Source: a bacterium
Lineage (GTDB): Bacteria > Chloroflexota > Dormibacteria > Aeolococcales > Aeolococcaceae
Assembly (NCBI GenBank): GCA_021850405.1
Contig: JAJZMA010000239.1
Coordinates: 1 to 8,983 of the forward strand
Reading direction: 5' to 3'
DNA length: 8,983 nucleotides
This document shows positions 1-5,567 of this stretch, piece by piece. The position numbers and the translations under genes were made by a program. Each line of letters starts with the position of its first letter. Within the stretch, counting starts at the first letter, position 1. Under the pieces are notes generated by a model that was not told where the DNA came from, did no database searches, and was given only the letters and a program-made list of their open reading frames with translations.

Positions 1-302
1 CCCCCGGTAAATGTGGTGAGCAGTCTGGTCATGTCTTCATCCATGTCCCGTCCGACCCACCAGACCAGCGACGGGGTCCGGTTGTCCAGCTCCGGGTAGA
101 GGCCGCGCTCCACACCTTCGTCACCGATGGCGTTCATGGTGCTTGCATGGCGGGCGCAGAAGGAGGCTCCGTAGGCAGCGTAGATGTGTTTCTGGCACCA
201 GTACGTGTCGCAGGCGCGCGAACGATGGTCAACATAGGCACACTTTCCTGCTATCTCAAGGCCACAGCCATTTCTCTGGCAGGTTCCGGACGGAGCACTC
301 AC
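1..302 (-). CDS. Cysteine/histidine-rich protein of unknown function, N-terminal part (runs off the window)
   Basis: An open frame runs from a GTG at 302 to the left edge without a stop, giving 100 residues of the N-terminus. The protein is rich in Cys and His: C8, C13, C21, H26, C31, C36, H39, C49 and H52. These are grouped as CQRNGC, CAYVDH, CDTYWCQKH and CARH. This spacing suggests one or two small zinc-binding modules. The segment after residue 60 looks like an ordinary globular domain, with a tryptophan pair near 81-92 (SLVWWVGRD). The start is supported by an AAGGA eight bases upstream. Codon use is coding-like throughout, and no competing frame reads as well. The gene follows the crotonase on the same strand after a 116-base gap, so it may have its own promoter or be the operon's tail. 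I do not recognise the family. That it binds zinc is inference from residue spacing. Confidence 0.72.
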   Translation of the reverse strand, partial: MSAPSGTCQRNGCGLEIAGKCAYVDHRSRACDTYWCQKHIYAAYGASFCARHASTMNAIGDEGVERGLYPELDNRTPSLVWWVGRDMDEDMTRLLTTFTG

Positions 303-310
303 AGTTAATT

Positions 311-315
311 TCCTT
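311..315 (-). promoter_or_regulatory. Shine-Dalgarno AAGGA that sets the GTG start of the Cys-rich gene
   Basis: Minus-strand AAGGA lies eight bases upstream of the GTG at 302. The frame contains no ATG before the first Cys cluster, so this site is the main argument for the GTG start. Confidence 0.55.
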
Positions 316-418
316 AATCAGTTGCCTATTGACCAGATGGGCCCAGAAGAAACAGCCCAGTCTTCATGTTACTGCAGTTTAGGTTTTCTGGATAGACGGA
401 AAATGGGAAGAACTCTTG

Positions 419-1198
419 TTATTTGCCCTGGAATGACGGCGCGCGGCGTTCCAGGAAGGCTTTTATGCCTTCTCCAGCATCCCGGCTGGCAAGAGCCTCG
501 GTCTGGTATGCGACCTCCTGTTCGAATGCTGCCCGAAAGTCTTCCCAGATGCTCTCCCCGAATAGTCTTCTCGTAAGTCGCAAGGCAAGCGCAGAGCTGG
601 CAAGTTGGCGGGCTACGGCTTTTGTGTCTCTTTCCAGACTGCTGTCAGGTACTACTGCATGGACCAGCCCTATCTCCAGCGCACGGGTTGAGCCAATCTC
701 TTCGTCAAACAGGAGCGTCGAGAGGGCTCTCCCTCTACCTATGATGCGGGGCAGCAGGTAGCTCATGCCGCAATCCGGGACCAGCCCAACCGACGTGAAA
801 CCCGGGCGAAACCATGAGTTGACTGATGCGACACGCAGATCTGCAGCCAGTGCTACTGACATCCCGGCTCCAACCACTGCGCCAGAGAGCGCAGCGATAA
901 CTGGTACTGGACTCCGGATAACCGCCTCCATGACCGGAAGGTACAGACTGTTCATAAAATCCGCCGGTTTGGACTGGCTGTTAATCCCGTTTTCGACCTC
1001 CTTCAGATCCTGGCCAGATGAAAAGGAAGCACCTCCCTCAAGAATGATCACTTTTGTGTCAGGGTGGGCGCTGGTGGCGTGGAGTGTAGTTGCCAGTTCC
1101 GACAAAAACTCCTCATTGAAACTGTTCAGGTGTGTGCGACTGGAGAAGCGCACGGTTGCAACCCCACGGTCAGAGTGCAGACGAATTTGTGGTGTCAT
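419..1198 (-). CDS. Enoyl-CoA hydratase/isomerase (crotonase family, PaaG-like)
   Basis: A crotonase-fold protein of 259 residues, the usual family length. Such enzymes hydrate or isomerise acyl-CoA thioesters in the cytoplasm, stabilising an enolate in an oxyanion hole. The two oxyanion-hole segments are visible as GASFSSGQDL (56-65) and GAVVGAGMSVALAADLR (106-122). The segment GLVPDCG (138-144) followed by YLLPRIIGRGRA, and the C-terminal FLERRAPSFQGK, resemble E. coli PaaG (1,2-epoxyphenylacetyl-CoA isomerase). In PaaG the Asp of GLxPDCG is catalytic, and here it is D142. The ATG at 1198 is preferred over an in-frame start at 1264, because the extra residues lie inside the upstream gene and are not crotonase-like. 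The ATG overlaps the DUF971 stop as ATGA, which indicates translational coupling. Class is confident. The exact substrate is not, since no other phenylacetate genes are present in the window. Confidence 0.93.
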   Translation of the reverse strand: MTPQIRLHSDRGVATVRFSSRTHLNSFNEEFLSELATTLHATSAHPDTKVIILEGGASFSSGQDLKEVENGINSQSKPADFMNSLYLPVMEAVIRSPVPVIAALSGAVVGAGMSVALAADLRVASVNSWFRPGFTSVGLVPDCGMSYLLPRIIGRGRALSTLLFDEEIGSTRALEIGLVHAVVPDSSLERDTKAVARQLASSALALRLTRRLFGESIWEDFRAAFEQEVAYQTEALASRDAGEGIKAFLERRAPSFQGK

Positions 1199-1554
1199 CC
1201 GGGAAGCCCCAGCTGGCGCAGACGGGAGAATGTGTAGATACCAGTATTGTGGCCGTCCCGCCATTCCACATTGACCGCATAGTTTCCCACCAGGGCCAGT
1301 GTGACCGGCTGGATTTCAGTCGATGTAAGTCCTGCATCTTCCGCTGACGTAAACCGTCCGGCCATACCTGGCTCTCCCTGACAGATGGCACAGGGACAGT
1401 TTTCGCGAAGACGCTGGAATGCAATGCTTGAGGCAGTGCCGTCACTCCAGTCAATCAGAAGTGCCTGGGAATCCTCGTCCCAGGCAAACCGGGATGGAGT
1501 GGGCGCGGGAGCTGCCTTAGTGTCTGGCTGCGGATAGTTGGCAGGTGGCATCAT
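1195..1554 (-). CDS. DUF971 protein (gamma-butyrobetaine hydroxylase N-terminal-like domain)
   Basis: A 119-residue protein that is one DUF971 domain behind a proline/alanine-rich N-terminus (1-22). The hallmarks are LLIDWSDG (32-39), LRENCPCAIC (49-58), LVGNYAVNVEWRDGHNTGIYT (88-108) and a final LRQLG. In human gamma-butyrobetaine hydroxylase this domain binds zinc through three Cys and one His. The equivalents here are C53, C55, C58 and H102, all present. Stand-alone bacterial members have no settled function; they are often proposed to act in metal or Fe-S handling or as partners of oxygenases. It sits 48 bases after the transporter and overlaps the crotonase start by four bases, so it belongs to this operon. 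Two consecutive ATGs (1554 and 1551) could start it; the first is used. Confidence 0.9.
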   Translation of the reverse strand: MMPPANYPQPDTKAAPAPTPSRFAWDEDSQALLIDWSDGTASSIAFQRLRENCPCAICQGEPGMAGRFTSAEDAGLTSTEIQPVTLALVGNYAVNVEWRDGHNTGIYTFSRLRQLGLPG

Positions 1555-1602
1555 CTATTTTTTTGCGCTGTGGGGCTCCTGTTGACTGGGTGGAAGCGAA
1601 TC

Positions 1603-3042
1603 TCATGCCTGGCGCAACTTCGGGAGATCCGCTTTGTGCGGTATTGCCAGTGACGCTATTACCATTATGGCAGCTGCAACCGCTATGGGAAAAAATGCCG
1701 CTCTTGTGTTGTGGGTTAGCTGAATGATGGCACCGCTAAGCAGCGGGCCAGTGAAGGATGCAGCGTACGCAACAGTCCATATGAGAGCAGATAGGGGTGC
1801 TACATCGTCGGGCTCCGCTACCGATGGGGGATAGGCAAGCAGACCAGTAAACGTGCTTGCTATCCCTGTTCCCATCAGTAATGCGGCAACTGGCTCTGCC
1901 CAGAGATAGGGCAGGAGAAGCCAGCCCACAACACCAAGAGCTGTAGCCAGGCAGCCCATGACGTAGAATGTCCGGGACCTGACAAAGTGCCGCCTGGTAA
2001 GCACCAGTGTGATGGTTATGGGAACAGCGATTCCATTTAAGGCAAAGAGGTCCAGTGATGCCCCTGGTATCCCGCCGTGTGCCGAAGCGGGGAGCCATGA
2101 GTTGGCCGCATAGTACACGAAGCTTTGCCCACTGAACAGGGCCATAAGCCATAGGACAAGTGGAGATCGCAGCAGCGGAAGCACTGGACGGTGCATTGCT
2201 GCGCGACGCGTGGCACTGGTGTCTGTGGCGTCCGAGCTGGCCGTGTACGCTCTGGAGCCCTGTGGCTGGCTATGTCCTGCGTGGGAACTATCCTGGGTAA
2301 CAGGCTGCTTTTGCGATGCAGTCTGCTGGACTGGGCCAGGGTCACCCCGTCCGTCCCTCGCCACCCACCAGAAGGCAAGACAAATTGCCGCGGGCAGCGC
2401 CCACACAAGGAAGGTGCCACGCCATCCGCCGACCAGGGGGGCGATGAACGGAGCGGTTACGCTAGCTGAAATCATCTCTCCGCCCATGAGCCCGAGCGCA
2501 CCAATTGTGGATGCCTGCTGGACGTTTCCCGGGAACCAGGCCTGGACCATGCTGGGTAGTCCAGGCTGGGCAATGGCGATACCAGCAGCAAAGAGTATGG
2601 TGCCGACGAACAGGGGTGTAATGCGGCCTGGAAGGGCTCTCGCAGCTGACCCTGCTGCGATCAGGGCAAGACCAATGGCAACTACCCCGTGCGCCCCAAT
2701 GCGCCGGCAGAGCCAGGCACCAGGAAGTGCCCCCAGCCCAAACAGAAGCAGCGGGATCGACGATACCAGCCCTGCTTCACTGTAGGACATGTGCAGGCTG
2801 ATTCTCACCCCCTCCAGGATCGGAGGAAAGGCGAGCAGCACTGCCCGCAGGTTGAAGCCAACCCAGAACACCAGAACGAGCCCTAGCCAGTCCTTTCCTG
2901 TCCTTCCTGTCCGGTCCTTCCTGCGAGGCTGCAGCTGTGCCTCAGGACTAGCCTGCGCCTCTCTGCCGCCCGCTGCCTGCTGAATGGCTTCTACCCTGTC
3001 AGCGCTGGACAGGGAGCTCTCTGGCATCATCTCGTGTGTCAC
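1603..3042 (-). CDS. MFS transporter, CynX/NimT-like
   Basis: A 479-residue polytopic inner-membrane protein with about twelve hydrophobic segments in two halves. The first half spans about 52-227 and the second about 290-467. The motif NLRAVLLAFPPIL (64-76) after the first helix and the loop GAWLCRRIGAHG (108-119) fit the CynX/NimT branch of the major facilitator superfamily, whose members move cyanate, nitroimidazoles or other small solutes. The actual substrate is unknown. Two features are unusual: a hydrophilic N-terminus of about 50 residues with a basic stretch (RRKDRTGRTGKD), and a Ser/Thr/Gln-rich cytoplasmic loop of about 60 residues (229-289) between the halves. The frame opens with GTG at 3042; ATGs at 3030 and 3027 are equally possible because no clear ribosome-binding site is seen. 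It lies 58 bases after the SCP2 gene, and the gap contains a hairpin. Confidence 0.88.
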   Translation of the reverse strand: MTHEMMPESSLSSADRVEAIQQAAGGREAQASPEAQLQPRRKDRTGRTGKDWLGLVLVFWVGFNLRAVLLAFPPILEGVRISLHMSYSEAGLVSSIPLLLFGLGALPGAWLCRRIGAHGVVAIGLALIAAGSAARALPGRITPLFVGTILFAAGIAIAQPGLPSMVQAWFPGNVQQASTIGALGLMGGEMISASVTAPFIAPLVGGWRGTFLVWALPAAICLAFWWVARDGRGDPGPVQQTASQKQPVTQDSSHAGHSQPQGSRAYTASSDATDTSATRRAAMHRPVLPLLRSPLVLWLMALFSGQSFVYYAANSWLPASAHGGIPGASLDLFALNGIAVPITITLVLTRRHFVRSRTFYVMGCLATALGVVGWLLLPYLWAEPVAALLMGTGIASTFTGLLAYPPSVAEPDDVAPLSALIWTVAYAASFTGPLLSGAIIQLTHNTRAAFFPIAVAAAIMVIASLAIPHKADLPKLRQA

Positions 3043-3064
3043 CCATGCTGCATCACCCGGCGGT

Positions 3065-3098
3065 AGCGCCTGGGTGGCCGTGCAGCCCGGCGCTTTTT
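3065..3098 (+). terminator. Hairpin plus T-run between SCP2 and MFS genes, terminator-shaped on the plus strand
   Basis: AGCGCC (3065-3070) pairs perfectly with GGCGCT (3089-3094). A further GGG/CCC pair (3072-3074 with 3086-3088) follows after one bulged T. On the plus strand the stem runs directly into five Ts (3094-3098), the form of an intrinsic terminator. Both flanking genes are on the minus strand, so in this direction it could only stop antisense transcription. In the sense mRNA the same stem lies in the spacer after the SCP2 stop, where it could stabilise or punctuate the message. Confidence 0.5.
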
Positions 3099-3100
3099 GG

Positions 3101-3436
3101 TTACTGTGCTGCAGTCGTAAGTACAGACTGAAGCTTCATGGCCAGGTGCATGTCGCCCTTGATCCGGATCTTTCCGGTCATAAACGCACGTGTGCCATCC
3201 AGCTTCCCGGTTGCGAGATCGACAAAATCGTCTGCGTTCATGGAAATAGTGGTGTTGGGATCCGTTGCCGAGCCCTCACCGGCACTTCCCGAGCCGTCCT
3301 TCAGCACTACGTAGTAGGTTCCGCCACCATCGCCTGCCAAATCAAACTGATAGGTGGCGTTGATGCCTTTGGATCGCTGCGGATCTGAAGCCAGCTGATT
3401 GTTAATTTCAGCCACGATGTCCTGGGCGCTTGCCAT
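3101..3436 (-). CDS. SCP2 sterol-binding domain protein
   Basis: A 111-residue protein made of a single SCP2 domain. The pattern is typical: a short helix (DIVAEINNQLASDP, 6-19), a beta segment (INATYQFDLAG), TYYVVLKDGSG, a conserved-type NTTISMNADDFVDLATGKLDG (61-81) and a final GKIRIKGDMHLAMKLQ. SCP2 domains form a hydrophobic tunnel that holds lipids or acyl-CoA. Bacterial stand-alone members are small cytosolic proteins of uncertain ligand. The start is well set: ATAAGGAGGAAG precedes the ATG by a few bases and is the strongest ribosome-binding site in the window, suggesting high expression. It is the first gene of the minus-strand cluster with the MFS, DUF971 and crotonase genes. Family is confident; the ligand is unknown. 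Confidence 0.92.
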   Translation of the reverse strand: MASAQDIVAEINNQLASDPQRSKGINATYQFDLAGDGGGTYYVVLKDGSGSAGEGSATDPNTTISMNADDFVDLATGKLDGTRAFMTGKIRIKGDMHLAMKLQSVLTTAAQ

Positions 3437-3482
3437 GATACTTCCTCCTTATAGTTGGAATTTGATAGTAACAAGCTGCAGT

Positions 3483-3511
3483 AGTCTAGCGCGGCGCGTC
3501 GGCGCTGTGCA
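3483..3511 (-). promoter_or_regulatory. Candidate sigma-70-type promoter for the SCP2 operon
   Basis: On the minus strand TGCACA (3511-3506) and TAGACT (3488-3483) are separated by 17 bases, each matching four of six consensus positions. The start of transcription would fall about 40 bases before the SCP2 ATG, leaving room for the strong ribosome-binding site. This is a pattern match by eye only. Confidence 0.35.
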
Positions 3512-3520
3512 GTTTTCGTG

Positions 3521-3539
3521 CTGGCCAGTGATAGTCACT
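3521..3539. repeat. Adjacent palindromes in the divergent promoter region
   Basis: CTGGCCAG (3521-3528) is a perfect 8-base palindrome. It overlaps AGTGA-TAG-TCACT (3527-3539), a perfect 5-base inverted repeat around three bases. The pair lies between the SCP2 and NfeD starts, just upstream of the candidate SCP2 -35. That is a natural place for a regulator operator; no regulator gene is present in the window. Confidence 0.4.
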
Positions 3540-3592
3540 CTCCTGTAACAGAGCCCTCATCCTGCCAGTTCCGGCGGTACATTTAGTTGCAC

Positions 3593-4027
3593 ATGTGGGT
3601 TATCTGGGTGCTCGTGGCGATCCTTCTGGTTGCAGCTGAGCTGCATACCTCAGGATTCATTGCAGTCTTTGTTGCCCTGGGCGCGGTTGTAGCGGCAATC
3701 GTGGCAGCAATCGGTCTGGGCTTCCCCATCCAGATCGTTGCCTGTGCCATTGTGGCCGTGGCCAGTACCCTGCTTCTGCGCAAGCGCGCCATTGCCCGCT
3801 TCTCCCGCGGACTCAAGCCCTTGGTTCTTACCGGGCCCGCTGCCCTTATTGGGCAGACCTCTACTGTGCTCGAACCGGTGGGGGATGCGGAGCATCCTGG
3901 CCATGTACTGCTGGGTGGGGAGCGCTGGCTGGCTGTCTCAGATCTCTCCACGACCATCCCGCCAGAGCAGGCAGTAGTCGTTATGGATGTCAAGGGGACA
4001 ACTCTTGTGGTGCGTCCCAAGGAATAG
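3593..4027 (+). CDS. NfeD-family membrane protein (short form)
   Basis: A 144-residue protein from the ATG at 3593; a TTG two codons earlier (3587) is an alternative, and neither has a strong ribosome-binding site. The first half holds two or three membrane segments: WVIWVLVAILLVAAEL, a central alanine-rich stretch after GFIAVFVALGA, and IQIVACAIVAVASTLLL. The basic LRKRAIARF follows. The C-terminal half (about 78-142) is the OB-fold type domain of NfeD proteins, with ALIGQTSTVLEP, GHVLLGGERWLAVS and a closing VVVMDVKGTTLVVRP. The N-terminal ClpP-like protease domain of long NfeD proteins is absent. Short NfeD proteins are commonly encoded next to SPFH/stomatin proteins and are thought to work with them at membrane microdomains. 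The next recognisable gene here is exactly such an SPFH protein, 348 bases downstream. Confidence 0.88.
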   Translation: MWVIWVLVAILLVAAELHTSGFIAVFVALGAVVAAIVAAIGLGFPIQIVACAIVAVASTLLLRKRAIARFSRGLKPLVLTGPAALIGQTSTVLEPVGDAEHPGHVLLGGERWLAVSDLSTTIPPEQAVVVMDVKGTTLVVRPKE

Positions 4028-4375
4028 CGCGCTGGCACGGTGCTGGACGGCGTTATCCTGCAGTTCTCTTCCAGTAATGGGGCTGCCACCGGCATAGCAC
4101 TCCATCTCCGCCGTTCTCTGGCTGGCTGAGCTTCAGGGTGCCCTGCTGTCAGACAGTTGGGTTCAGCTGGAAGCTTGCCGGCTTGCGCAGGCGGGTTTGC
4201 TGCCGTGGCATGATACACAGACAGGTTTGGTGTCTCTGGTGCGCACAGTGCCCCTCGGAGGGTCCAGGTGCCAGGCGCTCAGCGATGCAGGTGGCTCTCT
4301 TGTGGGAGTGGGAGACGGTACAGGCTTAGGGTACACTGGTTTGAACAACAGACTGGGAAGTGGAAGGGAGAGGTC
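4028..4375 (+). other. 348-base interval between NfeD and SPFH genes: coding-like but without an intact recognised gene
   Basis: Two plus-strand frames read like coding DNA. One runs from a GTG at 4040 to a TGA at 4127-4129, about 29 residues beginning LDGVILQFSSSNGAATG after the start. The other is open from 4098 to a TGA at 4377-4379, about 93 codons including SDSWVQLEACRLAQAGLLPW and ending at the SPFH start as ATGA. No good start codon or ribosome-binding site opens the second frame; the first candidate is a TTG at 4197. A +1 shift near 4100-4129 would join the two. This could be a decayed or frameshifted small gene, or a long leader for the SPFH gene. The AAGGGAGAGG just before 4376 is the SPFH ribosome-binding site. 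Confidence 0.35.
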
Positions 4376-5335
4376 ATGACGGGAGCAATCATTGCGCTAA
4401 TCATCATCGCGTTACTGGTTATATGGGTCATCTTTCTTTCGGTCAAGAGGGTCAACCAGGGCTTTGTAGGGGTTGTGACTACATTTGGAGAGTTTCGCAA
4501 ACTGGTTGATCCTGGCCTCTGCTTTATTATTCCGGTTGTCCAGCAGCTGACCATTGTCGATACCAGGGAGACCCCCCGTACCGGCGATCGCCAGCAGGTA
4601 ATTACACTTGACAACGTCAGTGTCATTGTCAATGCGACCATCTTCTCGCAGGTGGTCGACCCCAAGCTGGCGCTCTTTGGCGTAAGCAACTACATTCTTG
4701 CCATAGATCAGCAGGCAAAAACTGCACTGCGCGCTGTTTTTGGCGGCATAAGCCTGCAGGATGCACTTTCTGAGCGTGAGCAGATGGCTACCGCTCTCCA
4801 GGCGCAGATTGAGCGCGACACAGACAAGTGGGGTATCCGGGTTACCAAGGTAGAGATCCTGGAGATAACACCACCCGAGAACATCCTCAACGCCATGGCC
4901 CTGCAGAAGCAGGCAGCCCAGGAAAAGACGGCACGGATCACCCAGTCTGAAGGGCAGCAGCTCTCCCAGATCAATATCGCTGAGGGTGCAAAACAGGCAG
5001 CTATAAAGCAGGCTGAAGGTGAATCGCAGAGCGCTATCCTGCGGGCCCAGGGTTCCAAGCAGGCAGCGATCCTCGAAGCGGAGGGCCGCGCCCAGGCGAT
5101 CCAGACGGTTTACTCGGCAATTACCAGCGCACATCCAGATTCAACCCTGGTGGCCATCCTGCAGCTCGACACTCTGGGAAAGATCGCAACCAGCAACAAT
5201 GCCAAATTGATCATTCCCGCTGAGAGTGCTGCCTTCCTGGGTGCCGCCCAGGCGCTGAAAGGAACATTTGCTGCATTTGGGGAGGATGTGGCCGGGTCTC
5301 GCAACGGCAAGACCGCAGATGCAGGAGTCGTATAG
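4376..5335 (+). CDS. SPFH/band-7 domain membrane protein (stomatin/QmcA-like)
   Basis: A 319-residue protein with one N-terminal membrane segment (about 3-22, IIALIIIALLVIWVIFL). The SPFH/band-7 domain (about 24-190) contains VNQGFVGVVTTFGEF, DPGLCFIIPVV, TPRTGDRQQVITLDNVSVIVNA and GIRVTKVEILEITPPENI. A helical Ala/Gln/Glu-rich region (about 175-245) follows, with recurring EG steps such as AEGAKQAAIKQAEGESQSAI, typical of the oligomerising part of stomatin-like proteins. Such proteins form large rings or scaffolds on the inner membrane and are often linked to protease control or lipid microdomains. The ATG at 4376 is preferred over an upstream in-frame start at 4268, because GGGAGAGG sits just before it and the membrane segment begins at once. 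It pairs functionally with the NfeD gene upstream. Confidence 0.93.
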   Translation: MTGAIIALIIIALLVIWVIFLSVKRVNQGFVGVVTTFGEFRKLVDPGLCFIIPVVQQLTIVDTRETPRTGDRQQVITLDNVSVIVNATIFSQVVDPKLALFGVSNYILAIDQQAKTALRAVFGGISLQDALSEREQMATALQAQIERDTDKWGIRVTKVEILEITPPENILNAMALQKQAAQEKTARITQSEGQQLSQINIAEGAKQAAIKQAEGESQSAILRAQGSKQAAILEAEGRAQAIQTVYSAITSAHPDSTLVAILQLDTLGKIATSNNAKLIIPAESAAFLGAAQALKGTFAAFGEDVAGSRNGKTADAGVV

Positions 5336-5567
5336 GGGAGACCCTGGACAGTTCGGAACTGGTTCCAGATTAGCTGACGGTGCGGACCAGCCTGAGCCTC
5401 ATGTGGCACAGCGGGACAGTTCTCTGCCATACGTGGAACGGGTGCATGCGGTAAGCCAGCAGCAGTTGGCGACCTTTCATCTGCAGCAGATGCATGGACC
5501 ATTGTCAGCGCCGCAGGGCGCACAGCGCGTCTCTGTCTGCAATGCCAGCGCTGGGCCAGCAGTATGA
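5319..5567 (+). CDS. Possible small hypothetical protein between SPFH and RarA
   Basis: An 82-residue frame opens at an ATG inside the last codons of the SPFH gene and ends with a TGA that overlaps the RarA ATG (ATGA, 5564-5567). The middle and C-terminal part reads like a helical protein, with SLPYVERVHAVSQQQLATFH followed by LQQMHGPLSAPQGAQRV. Codon choice (CAG, CTG, GTG, GCG) resembles the neighbours, and the other two frames here are poor. There is no strong ribosome-binding site, and an earlier ATG (5286) or TTG (5268) is possible. The ATGA overlap alone is weak support, since several genes here begin ATGA. I do not recognise a family. If real, it would couple SPFH and RarA translation. 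Confidence 0.45.
   Translation: MQESYRGDPGQFGTGSRLADGADQPEPHVAQRDSSLPYVERVHAVSQQQLATFHLQQMHGPLSAPQGAQRVSVCNASAGPAV
5344..5368. repeat. Strong inverted repeat just after the SPFH stop
   Basis: CTGGACAGTT (5344-5353) pairs with AACTG (5357-5361) and TCCAG (5364-5368) across a three-base CGG loop, with GT bulged. This makes a ten-pair stem nine bases after the SPFH stop. No T run follows, so it is more likely an mRNA-stability or punctuation element than an intrinsic terminator. Confidence 0.45.

Noticed and set aside
1199..1264. Upstream in-frame start for the crotonase gene
   Set aside because: It would add 22 non-homologous residues inside the DUF971 gene; the ATG at 1198 gives normal family length and a coupled ATGA overlap.
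3583..4218. Long minus-strand open frame (211 codons) opposite the NfeD gene
   Set aside because: Ser/Thr/Arg/Pro-rich shadow translation with no domain; the plus-strand NfeD frame has clear membrane segments and OB-fold motifs.
4268..4375. Upstream in-frame start for the SPFH gene
   Set aside because: It would put a basic, Cys/Trp-rich stretch before the membrane segment; the ATG at 4376 has a good ribosome-binding site.
4412..5134. Minus-strand open frame (240 codons) opposite the SPFH gene
   Set aside because: Cys/Leu-rich antisense shadow of a strongly recognised band-7 protein.
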